DNA from: Paracoccaceae bacterium
Lineage (GTDB): Bacteria; Pseudomonadota; Alphaproteobacteria; Rhodobacterales; Rhodobacteraceae
NCBI GenBank assembly: GCA_022763485.1
Contig: JALEGX010000138.1
Location: 35,536-99,535, forward strand
Length of the DNA stretch: 64,000 nt
Direction: 5' to 3'
Shown: positions 56,716 through 64,000 of the stretch, piece after piece
How positions within the stretch are numbered: the first letter of the stretch is position 1
Layout of the letters: each line of letters starts with the position of its first letter
Notes under the pieces: generated by a model
Told to the model about the DNA's origin: nothing
What the model saw: the letters and a program-made list of their open reading frames with translations, nothing else
Database searches by the model: none
Translations under genes and position numbers: made by a program

Positions 56716-57744
56716 ATGAGCGAAACCGCCTTCACCCCGCGCGTGTTCTCGGGCATCCAGCCCTCGGGCAATCTGCACCTGGGCAACTACCTGGGCGCCC
56801 TGAAGCGGTTCGTCGATTGGCAGGCCAAGGACATGGAGACCATCTATTGCATGGTCGACCTGCATGCGATCACCGTCTGGCAGGACCCCAAGGACCTGCA
56901 GCAATCCACCCGTGAACTGTGCGCTGGCTTCATTGCCGCCGGGCTGGACCCGGAAAGCTCCATCCTGATCAACCAGAGCCAGGTGCCAGAACATGCGCAG
57001 CTGGCCTGGATCTTCAACTGCATCGCCCGCATGGGCTGGATGCAGCGCATGACCCAGTGGAAGGACAAGGCGGGCAAGAACCAGCAGAACGCCTCGCTGG
57101 GGCTGTTTGCCTATCCGGCGCTGATGGCGGCGGACATTCTGGTCTATCACGCCACCCATGTGCCGGTGGGCGAAGATCAGAAACAGCATCTGGAGCTGAC
57201 CCGCGACATCGCGATCAAGTTCAACCATGACTATGGCGTCAACTTCTTCCCGGAAACCGAGCCGGTCATCGAAGGCGCGGCCACCCGGGTGATGTCCCTT
57301 CGGGACGGCTCCAAGAAGATGTCGAAGTCCGATGCCTCTGACGCCTCGCGCATCAACATGACCGACGATGCGGATGCCATCGCCAAGAAGATCCGCAAGG
57401 CCAAGACCGATCCCGAAGGGCTTCCGTCCGAGGTCAAGGGCCTGGAGGAGCGCCCCGAAGCGCGCAACCTGATCAACATCTACGCGGCTCTGGCCGAGCA
57501 AAGCGTCGATCAGGTGCTGGCAGATGTGGGCGGCAAGCAGTTCTCGGAGTTCAAGCCGATGCTGGCCGAACTGGCGGTTGAAAAGCTGGCCCCGATCTCG
57601 ACCGAGATGGCGCGCCTGATGAACGATCAGGCCGAGATCGACAAGATCCTGACCCGCGGAGCAGAGCGCGCCCGCGCCATCACCGCGCCGATCCTGCGCC
57701 AGACCTATGAGATCGTGGGGATGGTCCAGCCGGTCGAGCTCTGA
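56716..57744 (+). CDS. trpS: Tryptophanyl-tRNA synthetase
   Basis: 342 residues. Class I synthetase with the HIGH-like [14 protein letters not shown] near 15-28 and [12 protein letters not shown] near 198-209. [18 protein letters not shown] and [25 protein letters not shown] are typical. Charges tRNA-Trp. GGGAGTTCT precedes the ATG; divergent from the rhomboid-like gene. Confidence 0.97.
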   Translation: MSETAFTPRVFSGIQPSGNLHLGNYLGALKRFVDWQAKDMETIYCMVDLHAITVWQDPKDLQQSTRELCAGFIAAGLDPESSILINQSQVPEHAQLAWIFNCIARMGWMQRMTQWKDKAGKNQQNASLGLFAYPALMAADILVYHATHVPVGEDQKQHLELTRDIAIKFNHDYGVNFFPETEPVIEGAATRVMSLRDGSKKMSKSDASDASRINMTDDADAIAKKIRKAKTDPEGLPSEVKGLEERPEARNLINIYAALAEQSVDQVLADVGGKQFSEFKPMLAELAVEKLAPISTEMARLMNDQAEIDKILTRGAERARAITAPILRQTYEIVGMVQPVEL

Positions 57745-57773
57745 TCCGGTCGAGGACAGTCAGCGAAGAACAG

Positions 57774-57796
57774 GAACCGCCTTCGGGCGGTTCTTT
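57774..57796 (+). terminator. Rho-independent terminator after trpS
   Basis: GAACCGCC and GGCGGTTC form a perfect 8-bp stem closed by a TTCG tetraloop and followed by TTTC. It ends at the stop of the convergent transporter gene. Confidence 0.88.
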
Positions 57797-58662
57797 CATG
57801 TCCGGGGCTTGCTGCGCAGCATGGTAAAGGTGCCGCTGCCAATCACGATCGCGCTGCCCACCAGCATCCAGATGTCGGGACGTTCGCCAAACACGGTGAT
57901 GCCCAGAAACAGCGCAAAGACCAGCCGCGTGTAGCGGAAGGGGGCCACGACCGACACGTCGCCCACCCGCATTGCCCCTGTCAGTGCGTTATAGGCCAGC
58001 ACCCCGATCAGTGTTGCCGCCCCCAGCGACGCCCAGGCCGCGCCGCTTGGCAGTTTCGCCCCCCCGGTGTAGCTGAGCGCGATGGCCCCCGCCACGATCA
58101 GCATTGCAAAGCCATAGGTCCCAAGTTGCAGGTTCGACATACCCGGCGGCGCGGCACGTGTGGCCAGATCCCGCCCGGCAAAGCCCAGTGTTCCGGCCAC
58201 CGCGAACAGGGACGCGGGTTCAAAACCGCTCAACCCCGGTCGCAGGATCAGCGTTACCCCGGCAAAGCCAATGAGGATCGCCAGCCACCGGCGCCATCCC
58301 ACACGCTCGCCGAAGAACACCACCGCCCCCACAGTGACGACAAGCGGTGTGGCCTGCAGGATCGCCGACGCCGAAGACAGCGGCGTCAGCACGATGGCCA
58401 GGGTGAAACACAGCCGGCCGACCACTTCGCAGATGGACCGCACGATCAACGCCCGCGACGCGATGCCGGGGTGAAACAGGCGTTCCCCCCGACGCAGCGA
58501 CAGCAGCAGGAAAATCGCCATGCCCCCTGCCCCGAACAGGATCAGGATCTGCCCCACTGGCAACTCGGACGCCGCCGACTTCAGGAACATGTCCTCCAGC
58601 GCAAAGGCACCCATCGCCCCGACCATCAGGAGGGAGCCGCGTAAATTGTCCTGAAAAGCCAT
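57796..58662 (-). CDS. EamA/DMT-family transporter
   Basis: 288 residues, ten predicted helices in two EamA halves. Recognisable segments: MVGAMGAFALEDMFLKSAAS, SASAILQATPLVVTVGAVVFFGERVGWRRW and FRYTRLVFALFLGITVFGERPD. Drug/metabolite exporter of unknown substrate. Convergent with trpS; 13 nt after the sulfotransferase gene, so possibly cotranscribed with it. Confidence 0.88.
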   Translation of the reverse strand: MAFQDNLRGSLLMVGAMGAFALEDMFLKSAASELPVGQILILFGAGGMAIFLLLSLRRGERLFHPGIASRALIVRSICEVVGRLCFTLAIVLTPLSSASAILQATPLVVTVGAVVFFGERVGWRRWLAILIGFAGVTLILRPGLSGFEPASLFAVAGTLGFAGRDLATRAAPPGMSNLQLGTYGFAMLIVAGAIALSYTGGAKLPSGAAWASLGAATLIGVLAYNALTGAMRVGDVSVVAPFRYTRLVFALFLGITVFGERPDIWMLVGSAIVIGSGTFTMLRSKPRT

Positions 58663-58675
58663 TTATGGCCTGTCC

Positions 58676-59494
58676 TTATTCTCCGAGCTTGGCGTGGACC
58701 TCATCCAGGTCAATCTCACCGATCGGCATTTTGTTTCCGGGGTTTTCAAAGTCGTATTTGAAAAGCTCGAAATCCTGTTTGTAGATCTCATAGACCAGGT
58801 GCATGGACAGGTCGTCAAAATAGTCTTCGACCGGATGCGCCCGCTTGGGTCCATGCCCTTCGCTTTCGTTGAAGCGCGGAATGTTGGCCAGATCGACTGC
58901 ATGTGCGGTGTCGATGTTGTCCAGCACCTCCTGCATCCCGTCGTTGAACTGTTCGGTCCAGAAAATCTTGTCGTATTGTCCGCCGTTCCAAATGAAGGTG
59001 GACACATGCCCGGACATGGCGGACCAGTGAATGTCCGGTTCCATCGGGCGGCGCCAGCGAATGGTATCGCGGGCAAACAGCAGGAAACGGCGGAAGCTGC
59101 GGATCTGGTCGAACTCCTGTTTTCCGTCTTCGCCCCCGACTTCGATCCCGTATTCATAGGTCAGCTTGGGCACCAGGTTGCCCCGATAGCGGCGCCCGTT
59201 GCGTTGGATACCGCAGATCTTGTCAAAGAAGGAGCTCAGAATCCGCGTGTAGGGATTGCGCACGCAGGTGAACGCATAGGACCTGTGGCCCTGCACGTTG
59301 CGGGTAATCGGTCCCTGGCTGTGCTCCAGCGCCCATTTGTGCAGACCATCCTGCGCGTCGTGAATATCGCCGTCAAAAAAAGTGCCGTGATCCGAGTAAT
59401 ACATGATCTGGCCAATCGTCGAGCAAGCGCATTTGGGCACCACCCGATAAACGACGCTCTCACTCTCGGTCATCCATGTGCCCGGAAATCCCAT
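58676..59494 (-). CDS. Sulfotransferase family 2 protein
   Basis: 272 residues. The PAPS 5'-phosphosulfate loop is VVPKCACSTIGQIMYY near 18-33 and the 3'-phosphate loop is FTCVRNPYTRILSSFFDKI near 74-92. Transfers sulfate from PAPS to a carbohydrate hydroxyl in related enzymes. Divergent from a glycosyltransferase 149 nt away, which suggests sulfated surface polysaccharide; inference. Confidence 0.85.
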   Translation of the reverse strand: MGFPGTWMTESESVVYRVVPKCACSTIGQIMYYSDHGTFFDGDIHDAQDGLHKWALEHSQGPITRNVQGHRSYAFTCVRNPYTRILSSFFDKICGIQRNGRRYRGNLVPKLTYEYGIEVGGEDGKQEFDQIRSFRRFLLFARDTIRWRRPMEPDIHWSAMSGHVSTFIWNGGQYDKIFWTEQFNDGMQEVLDNIDTAHAVDLANIPRFNESEGHGPKRAHPVEDYFDDLSMHLVYEIYKQDFELFKYDFENPGNKMPIGEIDLDEVHAKLGE

Positions 59495-59643
59495 CTGCTC
59501 ATTCTCCTTGCGGCGTTGCTTCTCCTCTGTTCACAGAGGGGCAATCATCTTTGTGTCATGCTGAAATTATCTGGTTTATTCAGTCACTCTCAACCTTTAT
59601 CAAGGTAAACAATCACAAGAAACAGGGGCACGTCGTTTCCGGT

Positions 59644-61221
59644 ATGGCAAAAATCGCCTATATATTGCTCTGCCACAAGGACCCCGAGGCCATTATCAAG
59701 CAGGCGGAACGTCTGACTGCGGCAGGCGACTACATGTCGATTCACTTCGATGCGCGAGCCAAGCCCGAAGCCTTTGCCATGATCCGCGAGGCGCTGTCCG
59801 ACAATCCCAACGTCACTTTTGCCCGCAAGCGCATCAAATGCGGCTGGGGGGAATGGTCGCTGGTGCAGGCGACGCTCTATGCCGTGGAAGCCGCGGCCGA
59901 GGAGTTCCCCCGCGCCACGCATTTCTACATGCTGTCCGGCGATTGCATGGCGATCAAGACCGCCGACTACGCACATCGGTTCCTGGACGACTACGACTGC
60001 GACTTCATCGAAAGCTTCGATTATTTCGAAAGCGACTGGATCAAGACAGGGATGAAGGAAGAGCGGCTGATCTATCGCCATTTCTTCAACGAACGGACCC
60101 AGAAAAAGCGGTTCTACTGGGCCTATGAGTTCCAGAAGAAGTTTGGCCTGACCCGCGACATCCCGCATGACATCCAGGTACAGATTGGCAGCCAATGGTG
60201 GTGCCTGCGCCGGCGCACCATCGAATGGATCCTGGATTTCACTCGTGCCCGCAAGGACGTGATGCGCTTCTTCCGCACCACCTGGATCCCGGATGAAACG
60301 TTCTTTCAGACCCTGGTCCGCCACCTGGTGCCTGAAAACGAGATTCAGACCCGCACGCTGACCTTTCTGATGTTCACCGACTACGGGATGCCGGTGGTTT
60401 TCTACAATGACCACTATGATCTGCTGCTCAGCCAGGACTTCCTGTTCGCCCGCAAGATCAGCCCGGAAGCAACCGAGCTGAAAGCCCGCCTTGGTAAGCT
60501 CTATGCGGCGCATGACGTGCGTTTTCAGATCTCCAACGAAGGGCGCAGCCTGTATAAATTCCTGTCAGGTAAGGGGCGCATCGGCCGACGCTTCTCTATG
60601 CGGTTCTGGGAAACCGAAAGCACGCTGGGCCGCGAGCGGGAGCTGCTGATCGTTGTCTGCAAGAAGTGGCACGTGGCCAAACGTCTGCTGGAGCAGATCC
60701 GCCATGTGACGAACATTCCCTGCATTGAGTACCTGTTCAACGAAGAAGGCACACCGATGCCGGATCTGGGGGGCATTCAGGGAACGCTGGAAAAACGGAC
60801 GCGTCACCGCCGCGCCCTGATGCGGATGCTGTTTGAATACTACGACACGGACCGGCTGATCGTGTGTATGGATCCGTCCAACATGGACCTGCTGCATGAT
60901 TTCTTTTCAGACCGGTCACTGACCCGCTTGCTGCAGATCGAATGTCAGTTCAGCGATGAGTATCTGACCGGCCACGCGCTCCGTGTTGGGCTGGCCGGGG
61001 AGCGCACCCCCAAAGGCACGCTGGAGCGGCTTCTTCCGACAATCCGGAATGACATCGTGCATGAGGCGGATCTGATCCGGGATGCCGGGTTCAACCGGCA
61101 CTACCGAATTCACGAAGTCGACAGCAGTGAAGAAAACGCCGGTAAGCTGTCAGAATTCCTGACCCTGCCGTTTGATCAGGCGCTTGGGCTGGCGCAAACC
61201 CCGCATCTGTTCGCGGATTGA
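59644..61221 (+). CDS. Core-2/I-branching-type glycosyltransferase with DUF5928
   Basis: 525 residues. GT14-like N-terminal half: MAKIAYILLCHKDPEAIIKQ, IHFDARAKPEAF, FYMLSGDCMAIKTADY, GSQWWCLRRRTIEWI and TTWIPDETFFQTLV. The C-terminal half from about 320 is DUF5928 with a sulfotransferase-like LLIVVCKKWHVAKRLLEQI. Probably adds a sugar branch to a surface glycan. ATG 59644 fits the family start; the longer frame adds 56 unrelated residues. Confidence 0.87.
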   Translation: MAKIAYILLCHKDPEAIIKQAERLTAAGDYMSIHFDARAKPEAFAMIREALSDNPNVTFARKRIKCGWGEWSLVQATLYAVEAAAEEFPRATHFYMLSGDCMAIKTADYAHRFLDDYDCDFIESFDYFESDWIKTGMKEERLIYRHFFNERTQKKRFYWAYEFQKKFGLTRDIPHDIQVQIGSQWWCLRRRTIEWILDFTRARKDVMRFFRTTWIPDETFFQTLVRHLVPENEIQTRTLTFLMFTDYGMPVVFYNDHYDLLLSQDFLFARKISPEATELKARLGKLYAAHDVRFQISNEGRSLYKFLSGKGRIGRRFSMRFWETESTLGRERELLIVVCKKWHVAKRLLEQIRHVTNIPCIEYLFNEEGTPMPDLGGIQGTLEKRTRHRRALMRMLFEYYDTDRLIVCMDPSNMDLLHDFFSDRSLTRLLQIECQFSDEYLTGHALRVGLAGERTPKGTLERLLPTIRNDIVHEADLIRDAGFNRHYRIHEVDSSEENAGKLSEFLTLPFDQALGLAQTPHLFAD

Positions 61222-61237
61222 CCGGTTTCGCTGCTGG

Positions 61238-61915
61238 CTATCGCAGCAACTGCGCAGACAGGTCTGCTGCGGCCTGTAGAACGTGCGGCAACGCGTTGTC
61301 CACATCCAAGTTCTGCATGGCAACCACACCGACGCAAGCATCCAGTTGTGTCCTCCCCTGCGGCTGGCTCGGGATTGGGCAGGCAACCCCAACCGCGCCC
61401 GGTTGGAGCGCCCCGCGTGTTACGCAATACCCGCTTGCCCTAGCTTTGGTGACTTGTTCGTCTTCCCCCGCGGCGAAAGGGCGACCGGCCAGAATGGCGA
61501 TCCCCGCAGCGCCCAGGTTGAGCGGATGCCTGCTGCCGACGCGGTAAGAGACTCGCAGTAACATATCCTGTGGCTCCGCCACCGAAACGGCCACACATTC
61601 ATCCTGCTCAGCAAGAGCCAGGAATGCGGTTGCCCCCGTCAGCGCTGCAAGTCGTTGCAAACAAGGTTGCGCCACGGCACGCACGTGACCGGCAAATCGA
61701 CCTTCGAAATCCATGATAGCAGCCCCCAGTACGATCCGTCCGTCCGGTGCCTTCTGGACCATCCCGTTTGCTTCCAGCGTCGCGACCAGCCGATATGCAA
61801 TCGCCCGATCGACCGACAGGAAATCTGCGATGTCATTGACCCGCAGACCATCCGCTGAAACGGCGATCTGCCGGAGCGCTTTTAACCCTCTATCCAGTGT
61901 TTGCAGTGTCGCCAT
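61238..61915 (-). CDS. IclR-family transcriptional regulator
   Basis: 225 residues: an N-terminal winged helix (LDRGLKALRQIAVSADGLRVNDIADFLSV, RAIAYRLVATLEANGMV) and the IclR effector domain (VRAVAQPCLQRLAALTGATAFLA, LGAAGIAILAGRP). Divergent from the P450 gene by 109 nt, so probably its regulator. The effector domain is somewhat short. Confidence 0.88.
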   Translation of the reverse strand: MATLQTLDRGLKALRQIAVSADGLRVNDIADFLSVDRAIAYRLVATLEANGMVQKAPDGRIVLGAAIMDFEGRFAGHVRAVAQPCLQRLAALTGATAFLALAEQDECVAVSVAEPQDMLLRVSYRVGSRHPLNLGAAGIAILAGRPFAAGEDEQVTKARASGYCVTRGALQPGAVGVACPIPSQPQGRTQLDACVGVVAMQNLDVDNALPHVLQAAADLSAQLLR

Positions 61916-62024
61916 GGCCCGATTTCACGCAGCGGCCGTACTTGACAGCCTTGCGCCTGATCCTCATGATTTTCATATAACGTACTTTTTGTGCGATAAT
62001 AGTAAATTGCCCACGGAATCCAAG
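61916..62024. promoter_or_regulatory. Divergent promoter region iclR / P450
   Basis: An AT-rich core (about 61967-62008) lies in the gap. A possible P450 promoter is TTCATA at about 61973 with GATAAT 17 nt later. I see no long dyad. Weak evidence. Confidence 0.3.
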
Positions 62025-64000
62025 ATGGAAACTGACGTCACCCGTTCGAATGCCGCGCAGCTGTCCCCCACCGGTTGCCCAATCTCTCAACGGGCCGCAG
62101 ATTTCGACCCGTTTGATGCGGCGTATCAGCAGGACCCGGCTGAGGCGCTCCGCTGGGCGCGGGAAGAAGAACCAGTCTTCTACAACCCGACCCTGGGTTA
62201 TTGGATCGTAACCCGCTACGACGATGTGAAGGCGGTCTTTCGGGATCCTGTTCTGTTCTCACCGGCTAATGCGTTGGAGAAACTGACGCCCCCTTCGCAA
62301 GAGGCCCAGAACGTCCTGCGCAAATACAATTACGCGCTGGACCGGACGATGGTGAATGAAGACGAACCCCAGCACATGCAGCGCCGAAGGTTGCTGCTGG
62401 ATGATTTCCTGCCTGACAACCTGGCCAAACATGAACCAGCCGTTCGCCGCCTGACGCGGGAATACATGGACCGTTTCATTGACAAAGGTCAGGCAGATCT
62501 TGTTGCGGACATCTTCTATGAAATTCCGCTGACCATCGCCCTGCATTTCCTGGGCGTCCCGGATGACGATGCCGCACAACTGCGCGAATTCGCAGTGGCC
62601 CATACTCTGAACACCTGGGGGCGGCCCACCCCGGAGCAGCAGCTTGAGATCGCAGAAAACGTCGGCCGTTTTTGGCAAACTGCGAACCAGATCCTGGACC
62701 GGATGATCGCTGATCCAACTGGCGAGGGTTGGATGTATGAATCCGTCCGTCAGCATTTCAAACACCCCGAAATCGTGACCGAGAGCTATTTGCGCTCAAT
62801 GATGATGGCCATCCTTGCCGCGGCACATGAAACCACCTCCAACGCCACAGCAAATGCCTTCTGGACATTGCTCAGCGATCGGGAGGCCTGGGACCAACTG
62901 TGTGAAAACCCCAAATTGATCCCAAGTGCGGTTGAGGAATGCCTGCGTGTCGCCGGCTCCATTATCGCCTGGCGCCGGGTCGCGACACGGGAAACCTCGG
63001 TCGGTGGCGTGACCATTCCCGAAGGCGGCAAGTTGCTGTTGGTCCAGGCCAGCGCCAACAAGGACCCCCGACATTGGGCAAACCCCGATCAGGTCGACAT
63101 CTACCGGGACAATGCTGTGGAGCACATGACCTTCGGGTATGGAGCCCATCAATGTATGGGCAAGAACATTGGCCGTATGGAGATGCGGATATTCCTGGAA
63201 GAATTCACGCGCCGCCTCCCCCACATGCGCCTTATGGCCGGGCAAAGCTTTGACAATCTCCCCAATATTTCTTTCCGGGGACCATCCAGCCTGTTGGTTG
63301 AATGGGATCCTGAGAAGAACCCTGAGCGTAAAGACCCGAATATTCTAATGACGTCGATCCATTTCCCGATCGGAGCACCCGTCAAAGATGAGATCTTGCG
63401 ACAGGTCGTTGTTTCGGAGGTTATTCAAGAAACACCTCGGATCCGCCGTTACATCCTGAAGGATCCCAAAGGTCGTGCATTGCCCAGCTGGACACCGGGC
63501 AGCCACATTGACATCAAGCTTGGTGATGTGCGCCGAAAATACTCCCTCTGCGGTGATCCTGCTGACAGCAGCACATACGAAATCGCCATCCAGCGCGAAG
63601 ACGCGGGGCGGGGTGGGAGCAAGTATTTTCATGAGAAACTAACTGTAGGAACACCCCTACACATCGCAGCCGCACGGAATCACTTTAGTTTGGAAGAGAG
63701 TGCTGGTGGTGTCATACTTATTGCTGGGGGAGTTGGGATTACGCCAATTGTAACGATGGCGGATGCCCTTCGTGCGTCTGGGCAGCCATATGAGCTCCAT
63801 TATTGTGTCCGCTCACGTCGTGATTTGTTGTTTCTGGATCGAATTGCTGGTTCACATGGTGAGGGTTTTTGGGTGCATGTGTCCTCGGAGGGTGGGCGCG
63901 TTGATCTGTCCGAGCGTTTCCGGCAGATCCCGGCTGGCACGCGTGTTTACGCGTGCGGGCCCGAGCAGATGATTGCAGAGCTTGAGGAGCTGGCGGAAGG
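62025..64000 (+). CDS. Self-sufficient cytochrome P450, CYP116B-like (partial, 3' end beyond window)
   Basis: 658 residues visible. The P450 domain (1-440) has the I-helix oxygen motif AAAHETTSN (265-273) and the haem loop FGYGAHQCMGKNIGRMEM with Cys377. A phthalate-dioxygenase-reductase-type domain follows from about 455: RKYSLCG for flavin, ILIAGGVGITPIVTM for NAD(P)H and RVYACGPEQMI. A 2Fe-2S ferredoxin should follow beyond the window. Such fusions hydroxylate aromatic or aliphatic compounds without separate partners; substrate unknown. Confidence 0.92.
   Translation, partial: METDVTRSNAAQLSPTGCPISQRAADFDPFDAAYQQDPAEALRWAREEEPVFYNPTLGYWIVTRYDDVKAVFRDPVLFSPANALEKLTPPSQEAQNVLRKYNYALDRTMVNEDEPQHMQRRRLLLDDFLPDNLAKHEPAVRRLTREYMDRFIDKGQADLVADIFYEIPLTIALHFLGVPDDDAAQLREFAVAHTLNTWGRPTPEQQLEIAENVGRFWQTANQILDRMIADPTGEGWMYESVRQHFKHPEIVTESYLRSMMMAILAAAHETTSNATANAFWTLLSDREAWDQLCENPKLIPSAVEECLRVAGSIIAWRRVATRETSVGGVTIPEGGKLLLVQASANKDPRHWANPDQVDIYRDNAVEHMTFGYGAHQCMGKNIGRMEMRIFLEEFTRRLPHMRLMAGQSFDNLPNISFRGPSSLLVEWDPEKNPERKDPNILMTSIHFPIGAPVKDEILRQVVVSEVIQETPRIRRYILKDPKGRALPSWTPGSHIDIKLGDVRRKYSLCGDPADSSTYEIAIQREDAGRGGSKYFHEKLTVGTPLHIAAARNHFSLEESAGGVILIAGGVGITPIVTMADALRASGQPYELHYCVRSRRDLLFLDRIAGSHGEGFWVHVSSEGGRVDLSERFRQIPAGTRVYACGPEQMIAELEELAE

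Overview
The window is a GC-rich chromosomal segment from an alphaproteobacterium, most likely a marine Rhodobacteraceae (Roseobacter group; Ruegeria, Leisingera or Phaeobacter-like). The reasons are the MipZ division ATPase, the mreBCD-mrdA-rodA cluster ending in a GhrA-type reductase, three GNAT genes behind ffh, an aerobic BluB, a membrane-anchored MoeB, a GT14/DUF5928 glycosyltransferase, and a TmpAB-type phosphonate pair. I see no rRNA, tRNA, CRISPR, insertion sequence or prophage. It looks like core chromosome with catabolic cassettes.

Layout. 1-3345: LysR/azoR divergon, a prolyl-tRNA editing protein and an old-yellow-enzyme reductase. 3346-3753: a gene-free gap holding a 112-nt cruciform-like inverted-repeat element. 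3754-11705: ffh, three GNATs, chorismate mutase, rpsP, bluB, rimM, trmD, a TylF-like methyltransferase, a 608-nt leader, then rplS and rpmE. 11811-16561: DEAD-box helicase, mipZ, an adenylate cyclase and a MarR regulator. 16635-24184: a homogentisate cassette (hmgA, LysE exporter, fahA, MBL protein, FAD hydroxylase plus small DUF2783 partner, VOC protein, maiA). 24288-28763: agmatinase, LysR, tmpA-tmpB, rlmJ. 28998-35559: mreBCD-mrdA-rodA-ghrA. 35452-37635: an M3 peptidase that has lost its usual stop and runs antisense into ghrA. 37747-43493: a PLP enzyme, then the reverse-strand run rpoH-chaN-coaBC-dut-moeB. 43714-47144: cobU, a phosphatase, a GST and comM with a CtrA-like box. 47160-55822: rsmI-yraN-gshB facing an LpoA-like lipoprotein, then glnD-murJ-crp/fnr-DUF2892. 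55928-64000: a rhomboid without catalytic residues, trpS, an EamA transporter, a sulfotransferase facing a glycosyltransferase, an IclR regulator and a self-sufficient CYP116B-type P450 cut by the window end.

How the genes work together. The homogentisate cassette could take 3-hydroxyphenylacetate (by an MhaAB-like two-component hydroxylase) to homogentisate, then through HmgA, MaiA and FahA to fumarate and acetoacetate. A MarR regulator and an 18-bp operator lie in the divergent promoter. TmpA and TmpB would hydroxylate and then cleave 2-(trimethylammonio)ethylphosphonate, giving glycine betaine and phosphate, with a LysR regulator and a clear palindrome between. BluB, CobU and the coupled phosphatase point to late cobalamin synthesis. 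The mre/mrd genes, murJ and the LpoA-like lipoprotein serve cell-wall growth.
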